Shown here in pieces: positions 1 through 5,926 of a stretch of 5,951 bases of DNA; positions within the stretch are counted from its first letter, which is position 1, and each line of letters begins with the position of its first letter. The stretch is from Euryarchaeota archaeon UBA556 (lineage in GTDB: Archaea; Thermoplasmatota; Poseidoniia; Poseidoniales; Thalassarchaeaceae), in the NCBI GenBank assembly GCA_002494975.1, contig DADI01000064.1, positions 7,220-13,170 on the forward strand. Reading direction: 5' to 3'. Both the position numbers and the translations under genes were made by a program. Below the pieces are notes generated by a model. That model was not told where the DNA came from, did not search any database, and saw only the letters and a program-made list of their open reading frames with translations.

Positions 1-951
1 ATGGAGGTGGCAGATATTGATGGTGACGGTAATGCAGATATAGTCATGGTAGTTAGGGATAATACTGCTACAAATCAGTATATTCAGATTTACAAAGGAC
101 CAGATCCAACTTTACTAACTGCCCAACAAACGCTTGCAGTGCCTCTTACAACCGGTCTTTACACTGACATGATGCTTGGTCATTATGGCGAAACCGTAAC
201 TGGGGGGGGATTCCCTGGTGGTGGCGGTATTGGAGATTGTGAAGATCTTGATATTTGGTTACTTAGAACTCCTCCTTTTAACACAGGAGTTGGGACTTCA
301 GTAGGACATTATGACAATATGACTGTACTAGAGTATGACTGTCTCCAAGGCCAATACCCAAACCCACTAACCCCTGGTGCTCAAGGAGTTCATGAGTTCA
401 AATTAGATGCTGAGCACAATGAACCACTGTATGGCATAGATATCAAGGATACCGATGGGAATGGAGAAATCGACCTGATTGCAGCTATAGATGGTTTGAC
501 TGGCAATGTTTCATATGCCTATGGTTCTGGGTCCTCTTGGACCACCCAAAATTACGCTTATCTAGGCGATTTCAAAGGTGCATCTATCACAATAGAAGAT
601 ATTAATCAAGACGGTATATATGATTTCTTTGTCCCTACTGAGTTAACCTTAACAAGAATTCAAGATTCTACGTCTCAGAATCAGACTTTCCTTCTTCTTG
701 ATAACTTGAGAGAAATTAATTCAGTGGAGATACTTCTTGGTAACCCTAATGGTAATGGGTACCTTCCTGGGCTTTCTTTTGATGTTGGAAGACGGCCTAC
801 TATGGCTCAACCAGGTCAATTACAAGGAGGCGAAAACAGTGCATTCGAAATTGTGATAGGGCAACGCGATTATGCTTACCGATTTGCCAATAACGCGATG
901 TGGCTAGATACTCAAGGTTGGCCTGGTGCAGGTGATTTCCTCTCTGTATTA
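1..951 (+). other. Domain: FG-GAP/VCBS-type beta-propeller, C-terminal blades
   Basis: Codons 1-317. Three Asp-rich loops of the D-x-D-x-D/N-G-x-x-D type are visible: DIDGDGNAD at 5-13, DTDGNGEID at 150-158 and DINQDGIYD at 200-208. Each is followed by hydrophobic strand residues, as in FG-GAP/VCBS repeats of integrin-like propellers, where these loops bind calcium. A further blade-like stretch (FEIVIG at 282-287, then an aromatic strand) lacks the Asp loop. A complete propeller normally has about seven blades, so roughly half is probably encoded upstream of the window. Between the first two loops lies a Gly-rich insert (68-77) with Cys80 and Cys114, a possible disulfide. A ligand-binding or structural role outside the cell is inferred from the family. 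Confidence 0.75.
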
Positions 952-3900
952 TCTCTTGATAATGAAGACGTGGGTATCACAGATGTTTCTGTAGCGCCTG
1001 CATCATATAATCCTGCAACAGGGGCTGCTCAACTTGGAGAAGGAAACAGATATGTCAATGTCACAATTAAAAATACAGGATTAAACCCAATTTCAGGAAG
1101 TGTGGATGTTAACCTAGAAGTCAAAGAAGTATTGGGTGGTGTAGATACAGTAGTATATGCTAATGATTTCGATGGTAATGAGGATACATCTGGTTGTAAC
1201 TCATGTGCTTGGGAAAAGTTCTCTTATACGGGAGAATTTGAAGAAGGAGACTCATCTTGGCATGTAGAAACTGACTCAAATGGAAATGCATCAGCTTGGG
1301 AAGCAGACGCTAACCCTACAAACTATTATTGGGCTGGACTCGATTATGAGAATGGTCAGAACGAAGCAGATTCAGGATATTATAATCATCAAGACGAAGC
1401 AGTAATTCTTCAAAATGTTGACTTGACAGGAGCGGATGCTGCTTACCTTGACATGTGGGCAATGTGCAGTGCTTCTTTCTTCCAACTCTATCTTGCCGAA
1501 CAGTTTGATGTTGTTGAACGTTGGCTGTATGAAGATTCATGCAGTGTCGAAGTATGGAGTGATGGAAGCGGTTGGGAACAAGTATTCTTTGCTGGAGGAT
1601 GGGATAATGATCGTTATTTCCGTCTTCTATATCAGGGAGTAGACCCAGAATACAATACTTACAATGGCGATGTTTCTACTGAGACCCTAACCGGTTGGAT
1701 AAATTTCACAGAGGATGGCTCAGAATCTCCTGACCAAGAGAAAATTAATTCAATTGATTTGACTCCTTACGCGGGTCAAGTAATCGATATAAGATTTAGA
1801 TTTAGAAGTGGTCTTATGGGTTCAGTTGGACCAGACGGTGCATCTTATGATACGGGTTTAGATGGTTTTGCATTTGATAATATTTCTATCAGGAAGAGAG
1901 ATGTTACTTTCGGAACTGAAGAAGTAGTAAGTCAAGAGATATCATTTACAAATCTTGGCGCAGGTGCTTCACGTGATGTTTCATTAACCTCCGATTTCGT
2001 AGATAATAAGACATACTATATTTCTACAACTCTGGAAAATCCTTCTGGTTTCCAAAATGCTGATGCAACAAATGATGAAGTGAAATTCCAACTAACTGTT
2101 GACAATCTTTACGATCCAGGTGTGGCTGAAGAGCCATGGGTTGACTTAGAAAATGGAGTCAGATATGCATCTGGAACTAGAGATATTAATGTCAAGGTTC
2201 AGAATTATGGTAACACCATTACCGATTTCCAACTTGAAGCCAGAGTTCGTAACGCACTACCTGATTTAGTTGCAATAGAAGACTTTTCTTTCGGTAACTC
2301 TGCTGATCAAATATGGACTGATGATGGGAATGAAAATGGTAGCCGTATTGATGACTCAGGCGGTTCTAATGGTATGCTACCACAAAATCAAGGAGTATTC
2401 AATAATCATGCCTATTGGCTAGGCCATCCTGATACTGGTTATGGCGATAATTGGAATGAAACCCTAACTATCGAAGATATCCCAGTTGGAGCAGATGGTG
2501 CGGATTTCACCTATTTGACATTCGACTACTATGCAGAAGGTGACTACCTGAAAGATAGTAATGGCAATATTCTTGCAATTAGAGATGCTGCACAATTAGA
2601 AGTCTCATGGACAAAAAATGGAGAAAATTTCAATGGCATAATATTCGGTAGTTGGACAGATCTTAATGAAAATGGCCCACGTCCTTTTGACGCTTGCGAA
2701 GATTTCGATAATAATGGATATGACGAAGTTGAATATTTCGGGGATTTCTCAGATAAAATAAATTCAGTAGTTTGGTTTGATTCTGAGCAAATTGTTAAGT
2801 CGGTAACTGTAGATATGTCAAATATATTCTTACAAAATCAGACTAGCGAAAATACCTTTGAATGGCAAGAAGAATGCACTTCGCTTTCAGGATCAGATGT
2901 CACTTTAACTTGGAGATTTTTATCCAATGATGATGGAGTCAATGGTAATGCTGGCTCAGCTGGATTCGCTATAGATAACATTAGAATTGAAGAATTTACT
3001 TTCGAGGATGATGGAATCTATACAGTTGACGTTAATGGTATGGATGCATCCGAAAAACAACTAGTTACAGTTGGAAATCATGATTTCCAAAGTGGTATTT
3101 ATCGTATTGACGTCAAGACTCTATTTGATAATACTGATCCTTTAGATAAATGGTATAACCAATCTGAAGTTACTCCTGCAAACAACTTTACTACAATAAT
3201 GTTTAGCATAGCTAGTGCAGATATTACTCTGATGCAACCAGATATATTAGATTGTACTACTGACATAACTTATGCTTGTGTTTACTCTACAAATAAAGAT
3301 CAACAAGGAGCCTATGGGGCCTCTTCTCATGACTTTGTCCTTCCATTATTGAATGGAGTAATAGAAGCAGAATATCAATTGACTATGAAAATCGTGGATT
3401 TAGAAACTGGACAAACAGTCTTTGAAGAAAATTCAGATAATGGACCTTTTGACTTAGTTCCTCATGAGAGGTCATGGGCTAATTGGACCGCACCTTATTC
3501 GAATTGGTACGATTCTCATAAGTACAATATTAGTTTCTTTGCTACTTTCACAGATGATGGTAATAGTTCAGGTAATGAAAGATTCTTCGAGATAGAATTT
3601 TATGACCAAATAGATGTGGCAATATTATCTAATCCAACCGATCAAAATCGACTTCAACAAGTGAAGAAAGATCTTGATGCTATGAATCTGACCTATACTC
3701 AATTGAGAGTCGGAGATTGGGATACGTATGCGACACCAGATTGGATTGAACATTACAATAAGGTATTACTTCCTTGGCAAACTGATTATAACGTAGTTTA
3801 TGGTGATTATTATGAGATAATGGATACAACTAGAGATAGTGATGGCCTGAGCGTTGTTGACGTTCTAGAAAATTTCATGGTTAATGGAGGTACAGTGCAA

Positions 3901-5898
3901 ATGCACTTAGGTCCATATCAAAATGAGTATGACCCAGGTAGGTTGATTTTCGACATGGCTATTAAAGATAGAAATCAATATAATTTCTCTACAGATAATC
4001 GAATTAATTATGAAGATCTTTCAATTGATGACCCCTATCACCCTATATTATTAGGTATAGATAAAGTGACATTTTCTGGAATTCATGCTGGCAATTACGT
4101 TGCAACAGCAGGAATAGACGTAGCATCCCAAGTACAGGCGAATCAGATACCTGCAACTTGTGGCGGTCGAATCAGCGTTACAGGAGGTACTTTCCACACA
4201 TTGCTTAGAGATACAGATCAAGGACATTCTCTAATGTCTCTTTGTAACAAAGGAGCTGGTGGTTTGATTGTTACAACCATTGACGTTGAAAATCCTAGTG
4301 TATCTGAATCTTTTGGTGGAGAGAATATTCCTCTCCTTTCTAATATGCTTTCATATCATCTAACTCCATACCCTATTGATTTTGGAATTGCTGGTACAGA
4401 TTTCGATTTGATAATTAATGGTGAATCAGTAGATATTAATCCTACTACTGCCGCATACCGTGATAAATATATCAAGAGTAATGCAGATTTAGAATTTAAT
4501 TATCAATCTACTATCTCCGGCCTAACTGCGGATTGGGATTTAGAATCTGGAAATAATGATTCTGTCACTGGTTGGGATGGAGAAGTTCTTGATTCTGGTC
4601 TGGTAAGCCATACTAATCAGATGAATCCTTCGATACCAACTATGGGTTCATTCTGTGCGACTGGCGTAGATGAACCTTGCCGAATTGGTGCTGAATGGTT
4701 GTTGACACTATATCTTCATGATGATGCAGGTCACACTAGAATCACATATATCCGTCTAATTACAAATGATACGCTTGCAGATGATTTTTATCCGATATCA
4801 GCTGCAACAATTATTCATGACCCTTTAACTTCAGAATTCATAACCCCTGCAGGTACTAAGCCAATAGCAGGCGTGGATTGGCCAGTATACAGAGTTAGGC
4901 TATCAGAAACAGGAGAGACAACAATCCAATTTACTGGAGAGAATAGTACTGATCCTGACGCGCCTCAGGGTGAATCAGGTATTGCTCTATACGAATGGAG
5001 AGTAATCAATGATATGCCAGTTGGAGAATTTAATGATGAACAGCACGTTTGGCAGAATCCTGCTGCAGTAACCGATGAATGGAGTTATACCTTCAGAAAC
5101 ATCACTACTAGTTCAACAATTGAGAAAGATGTCCGTGTGGAGTTAATTGTATATGATAAAGCAGGTAAACAGACTCAAAATAAATATCGTATGTATTTCA
5201 TAATAGTAGGAGAAGATGATGGCGATGTTCAACCTGTATGGGCATTCACTTCACCAAGGCCTAGTGACTCTCAGTCTTCTGATGATGTTACAATTGTAGG
5301 TAATATGGTCGGTGGTGCTGAAAATAGTGACGTAATGATTGAAGTATCATTAGATCCATTAATTTTGGATTATACCCCTACTCAGAAAATAACCCAAAAA
5401 TCTATTGGTAAGTATAATGTATCCGATAATTTAGGTGATGGAGATGGATTCTCAATGACTTTAGATATATCTGAACTTTATTCAATTAGCGGTGTCAGTG
5501 CCACTCTTTACTTTAGAATCACTGAGGGTGATGGAAGTAGATATGTATTAACTGAACAAATAGTCATCAATTTACTTCCTAAAGATGCCTGTGTTCTTGA
5601 TCCTGCTTCATCAGGTTGTGGTAGTACTGAGTCAGGTGGTATTAATCCACTATTCATAGGAATAGGTGGTTTAATTGCTGTTTTAGCTATAGTTGGAGTA
5701 ACTCTTGTAGCTAGAGGAAGAGGCGGTAAAGATGCTGATAACGATACAGTAGAGCAGTTTGGTGGTGTCGAGCAGATGGATCCAGTGGAAGCTTATGTCC
5801 AACAGATGGTTGCATCTGGTTATGATGAGCAGACAGCCCGACAGTATGCTGAGCAATACTATGCATCGTACTATGCCCAACAAAAGGGCGGAAATTAA
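1..5898 (+). CDS. Giant multidomain cell-surface protein with C-terminal membrane anchor (5' partial)
   Basis: The frame is open for 1965 codons and ends at TAA 5896-5898. The product reads as an extracellular, membrane-anchored adhesin- or receptor-like protein; I do not recognise a named gene. Domains in order: FG-GAP/VCBS propeller end (1-317), two composite CARDB/jelly-roll units (323-703, 704-1074), a beta-sandwich (1075-1202), an amidotransferase-like alpha/beta domain (1203-1456), a beta-rich domain (1457-1600), PKD-like (1620-1738), Ig-like (1744-1860), transmembrane helix (1884-1904) and a 61-residue cytoplasmic tail. All 16 cysteines are in the ectodomain, and there are at least 20 N-X-S/T sequons. 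The ATG at base 1 is probably an internal Met: no signal peptide follows it, and residues 5-13 are already a calcium loop. No ribosome binding site or promoter can be assessed. Archaeal origin (Marine Group II-like) is inferred from architecture. A calcium-dependent binding or adhesion role is inference; no intact catalytic site was recognised. Confidence 0.93.
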   Translation: MEVADIDGDGNADIVMVVRDNTATNQYIQIYKGPDPTLLTAQQTLAVPLTTGLYTDMMLGHYGETVTGGGFPGGGGIGDCEDLDIWLLRTPPFNTGVGTSVGHYDNMTVLEYDCLQGQYPNPLTPGAQGVHEFKLDAEHNEPLYGIDIKDTDGNGEIDLIAAIDGLTGNVSYAYGSGSSWTTQNYAYLGDFKGASITIEDINQDGIYDFFVPTELTLTRIQDSTSQNQTFLLLDNLREINSVEILLGNPNGNGYLPGLSFDVGRRPTMAQPGQLQGGENSAFEIVIGQRDYAYRFANNAMWLDTQGWPGAGDFLSVLSLDNEDVGITDVSVAPASYNPATGAAQLGEGNRYVNVTIKNTGLNPISGSVDVNLEVKEVLGGVDTVVYANDFDGNEDTSGCNSCAWEKFSYTGEFEEGDSSWHVETDSNGNASAWEADANPTNYYWAGLDYENGQNEADSGYYNHQDEAVILQNVDLTGADAAYLDMWAMCSASFFQLYLAEQFDVVERWLYEDSCSVEVWSDGSGWEQVFFAGGWDNDRYFRLLYQGVDPEYNTYNGDVSTETLTGWINFTEDGSESPDQEKINSIDLTPYAGQVIDIRFRFRSGLMGSVGPDGASYDTGLDGFAFDNISIRKRDVTFGTEEVVSQEISFTNLGAGASRDVSLTSDFVDNKTYYISTTLENPSGFQNADATNDEVKFQLTVDNLYDPGVAEEPWVDLENGVRYASGTRDINVKVQNYGNTITDFQLEARVRNALPDLVAIEDFSFGNSADQIWTDDGNENGSRIDDSGGSNGMLPQNQGVFNNHAYWLGHPDTGYGDNWNETLTIEDIPVGADGADFTYLTFDYYAEGDYLKDSNGNILAIRDAAQLEVSWTKNGENFNGIIFGSWTDLNENGPRPFDACEDFDNNGYDEVEYFGDFSDKINSVVWFDSEQIVKSVTVDMSNIFLQNQTSENTFEWQEECTSLSGSDVTLTWRFLSNDDGVNGNAGSAGFAIDNIRIEEFTFEDDGIYTVDVNGMDASEKQLVTVGNHDFQSGIYRIDVKTLFDNTDPLDKWYNQSEVTPANNFTTIMFSIASADITLMQPDILDCTTDITYACVYSTNKDQQGAYGASSHDFVLPLLNGVIEAEYQLTMKIVDLETGQTVFEENSDNGPFDLVPHERSWANWTAPYSNWYDSHKYNISFFATFTDDGNSSGNERFFEIEFYDQIDVAILSNPTDQNRLQQVKKDLDAMNLTYTQLRVGDWDTYATPDWIEHYNKVLLPWQTDYNVVYGDYYEIMDTTRDSDGLSVVDVLENFMVNGGTVQMHLGPYQNEYDPGRLIFDMAIKDRNQYNFSTDNRINYEDLSIDDPYHPILLGIDKVTFSGIHAGNYVATAGIDVASQVQANQIPATCGGRISVTGGTFHTLLRDTDQGHSLMSLCNKGAGGLIVTTIDVENPSVSESFGGENIPLLSNMLSYHLTPYPIDFGIAGTDFDLIINGESVDINPTTAAYRDKYIKSNADLEFNYQSTISGLTADWDLESGNNDSVTGWDGEVLDSGLVSHTNQMNPSIPTMGSFCATGVDEPCRIGAEWLLTLYLHDDAGHTRITYIRLITNDTLADDFYPISAATIIHDPLTSEFITPAGTKPIAGVDWPVYRVRLSETGETTIQFTGENSTDPDAPQGESGIALYEWRVINDMPVGEFNDEQHVWQNPAAVTDEWSYTFRNITTSSTIEKDVRVELIVYDKAGKQTQNKYRMYFIIVGEDDGDVQPVWAFTSPRPSDSQSSDDVTIVGNMVGGAENSDVMIEVSLDPLILDYTPTQKITQKSIGKYNVSDNLGDGDGFSMTLDISELYSISGVSATLYFRITEGDGSRYVLTEQIVINLLPKDACVLDPASSGCGSTESGGINPLFIGIGGLIAVLAIVGVTLVARGRGGKDADNDTVEQFGGVEQMDPVEAYVQQMVASGYDEQTARQYAEQYYASYYAQQKGGN
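967..2109 (+). repeat. Composite domain unit 1: CARDB-like Ig domain with inserted jelly-roll
   Basis: Codons 323-703. The first part (323-386) looks like the N-terminal half of a CARDB-type adhesion domain, with VNVTIKNTGLNPISG at 352-366 matching the typical 'V.N.G' strand. A MAM/concanavalin-like jelly-roll follows, from about 386 (YANDFDG) to 630, ending in the characteristic DGFAFDNISI at 621-630. The chain then resumes with what looks like the second half of the CARDB fold (about 636-703): the VVSQEISFTNLGAG turn at 642-655, then strands and a Thr-Asn-Asp-Glu stretch at 690-693. Cys399/Cys402 and Cys489/Cys514 are likely disulfide pairs. The jelly-roll could bind glycans, as some relatives do, but no binding site can be assigned by eye. 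Boundaries are approximate. Confidence 0.6.
2110..3222 (+). repeat. Composite domain unit 2: second CARDB-like domain with inserted jelly-roll
   Basis: Codons 704-1074, a diverged second copy of the preceding unit with the same order of parts. The first CARDB-like half is 704-757, with DINVKVQNYGNTITDF at 728-743. The jelly-roll opens at about 758 (AIEDFSF) and closes with AGFAIDNIRI at 987-996, equivalent to DGFAFDNISI in unit 1. The second CARDB-like half is about 1001-1072, with the SGIYRIDVKT strand at 1031-1040 and an Asn-Asn-Phe-Thr ending at 1061-1064. Unit lengths are similar (about 381 and 371 residues). Particular to this copy is an extra acidic loop (DFDNNGYDE, 901-909) with calcium-loop spacing, next to Cys899. 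Cys899 and Cys959 are the only cysteines in the unit and could pair. Sequence identity between the units is low, so the duplication is not recent. Confidence 0.58.
3223..3606 (+). other. Domain: beta-sandwich linker, Ig/fibronectin-like
   Basis: Codons 1075-1202. The stretch alternates hydrophobic and polar residues as expected of beta-strands, for example the strand around 1122-1132 (EAEYQLTMKIV) and KYNISFFATF at 1174-1183. It has one close Cys pair (Cys1085, Cys1093) and sequons at Asn1161, Asn1176 and Asn1188. It joins composite unit 2 to the alpha/beta domain. No specific family is recognisable by eye; an Ig- or fibronectin-type fold is the most likely reading. Confidence 0.4.
3607..4368 (+). 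other. Domain: class I glutamine amidotransferase/ThuA/DUF4350-like alpha/beta fold, probably non-catalytic
   Basis: Codons 1203-1456 differ in character from the all-beta surroundings. The predicted order is strand IDVAILS (1204-1210), helix around 1216-1228, strand YTQLRV (1232-1237), strand KVLLPW (1254-1259), helix VVDVLENFMV (1285-1294), then GGTVQMHLGPYQ (1296-1307), the segment HPILLGIDKVTFSG (1347-1360), strand GGLIVTTIDVE (1420-1430) and final helix NIPLLSNMLSYHL (1442-1454). This order recalls the flavodoxin-like amidotransferase fold. In active amidotransferases the strand after the helix-Gly-Gly turn carries the nucleophilic Cys; here the aligned position is about Leu1303 and no Cys is near. 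Its only cysteines, 1387 and 1415, look like a disulfide pair. A binding or structural role is inferred. The family call is by pattern only. Confidence 0.5.
4369..4800 (+). other. Domain: beta-rich module after the alpha/beta domain
   Basis: Codons 1457-1600. Strand-like segments include FDLIINGESVDIN at 1468-1480, DLEFNYQS at 1496-1503 and AEWLLTLYLHDDAGH at 1564-1578. The last resembles the terminal strands and 'D.aGN' turn of bacterial Ig-like domains. Cys1552 and Cys1560 are a likely local disulfide. I cannot assign a named family; an Ig-like sandwich with a long loop is the simplest reading. Confidence 0.35.
4858..5214 (+). other. Domain: PKD-like beta-sandwich
   Basis: Codons 1620-1738. 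The segment FTGENSTDPDAPQGESG (1644-1660) followed by IALYEWRV (1661-1668) matches the PKD pattern 'f.gs.StDpdG.I..Y.W.f'. The closing strands VRVELIVYDKAGKQTQNK (1711-1728) match the usual 'y.v.LtVtD..G.....' ending. PKD domains are common spacer or protein- and polysaccharide-contact modules in archaeal surface-layer and secreted proteins. The loop between the two motifs is somewhat longer than usual. Sequons lie at Asn1648 and Asn1700. Confidence 0.65.
5230..5580 (+). other. Domain: membrane-proximal Ig-like beta-sandwich
   Basis: Codons 1744-1860. The pattern is that of a bacterial Ig-like repeat: a Pro-rich opening (FTSPRPSDSQ, 1749-1758), strand DVTIVGNMVGG (1762-1772), strand SDVMIEVSLD (1776-1785), and terminal strands SATLYFRITEGDGSRYVLTEQ (1833-1853). 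An acidic Gly loop (1812-1816, GDGDG) lies near the middle. It is the last folded domain before the membrane. The family assignment is by pattern only. Confidence 0.42.
5581..5895 (+). other. C-terminal anchor: Cys stalk, single transmembrane helix, cytoplasmic tail
   Basis: Codons 1861-1965. A short Ser/Gly stalk with Cys1864 and Cys1873 leads into a single hydrophobic helix at about 1884-1904 (LFIGIGGLIAVLAIVGVTLV begins at 1884). It is followed by Arg1905, Arg1907 and Lys1910, the stop-transfer signal that places the C-terminus inside the cell. The tail (1911-1965) has an acidic linker and then a segment from DPVEAYVQQM (1927-1936) to about residue 1961 that is rich in Tyr, Gln and Ala and likely helical. 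No sortase, PEP-CTERM or archaeosortase tripartite signal is seen, so the protein appears to stay anchored by this helix. The topology is well supported; the tail's function is unknown. Confidence 0.85.
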
Positions 5899-5926
5899 CG
5901 CATATGAAATTATACGGGTGCGTTAA
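5895..5926. repeat. Inverted repeat / stem-loop spanning the stop codon
   Basis: TTAACGCA at 5895-5902 and TGCGTTAA at 5919-5926 are exact reverse complements separated by 16 bases. The left arm contains the TAA stop codon. In RNA this gives an 8-bp stem; no T-run follows, so it does not look like a classic intrinsic or archaeal U-tract terminator. It could be a 3'-end processing or stability hairpin, a DNA-binding site, or chance. Confidence 0.5.

Noticed and set aside
1316..1540. Minus-strand open frame of 74 codons
   Set aside because: It lies wholly inside the strongly supported + strand coding region, in antisense. Its composition (His-, Gln- and Leu-rich) resembles no protein family and there is no sign of its own promoter.
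1436..1642. Plus-strand frame-shifted open frame of 68 codons
   Set aside because: It overlaps the jelly-roll of unit 1 in another frame; the main frame shows clear domain motifs through this stretch, so this is a chance shadow.
5683..5883. Minus-strand open frame of 66 codons with hydrophobic stretches
   Set aside because: It is the antisense of the transmembrane helix and tail codons, which explains its hydrophobic character; nothing supports it independently.
5895..5926. Intrinsic transcription terminator
   Set aside because: The stem is AT-rich at its base and no T-run follows on the + strand, so it is recorded only as an inverted repeat.
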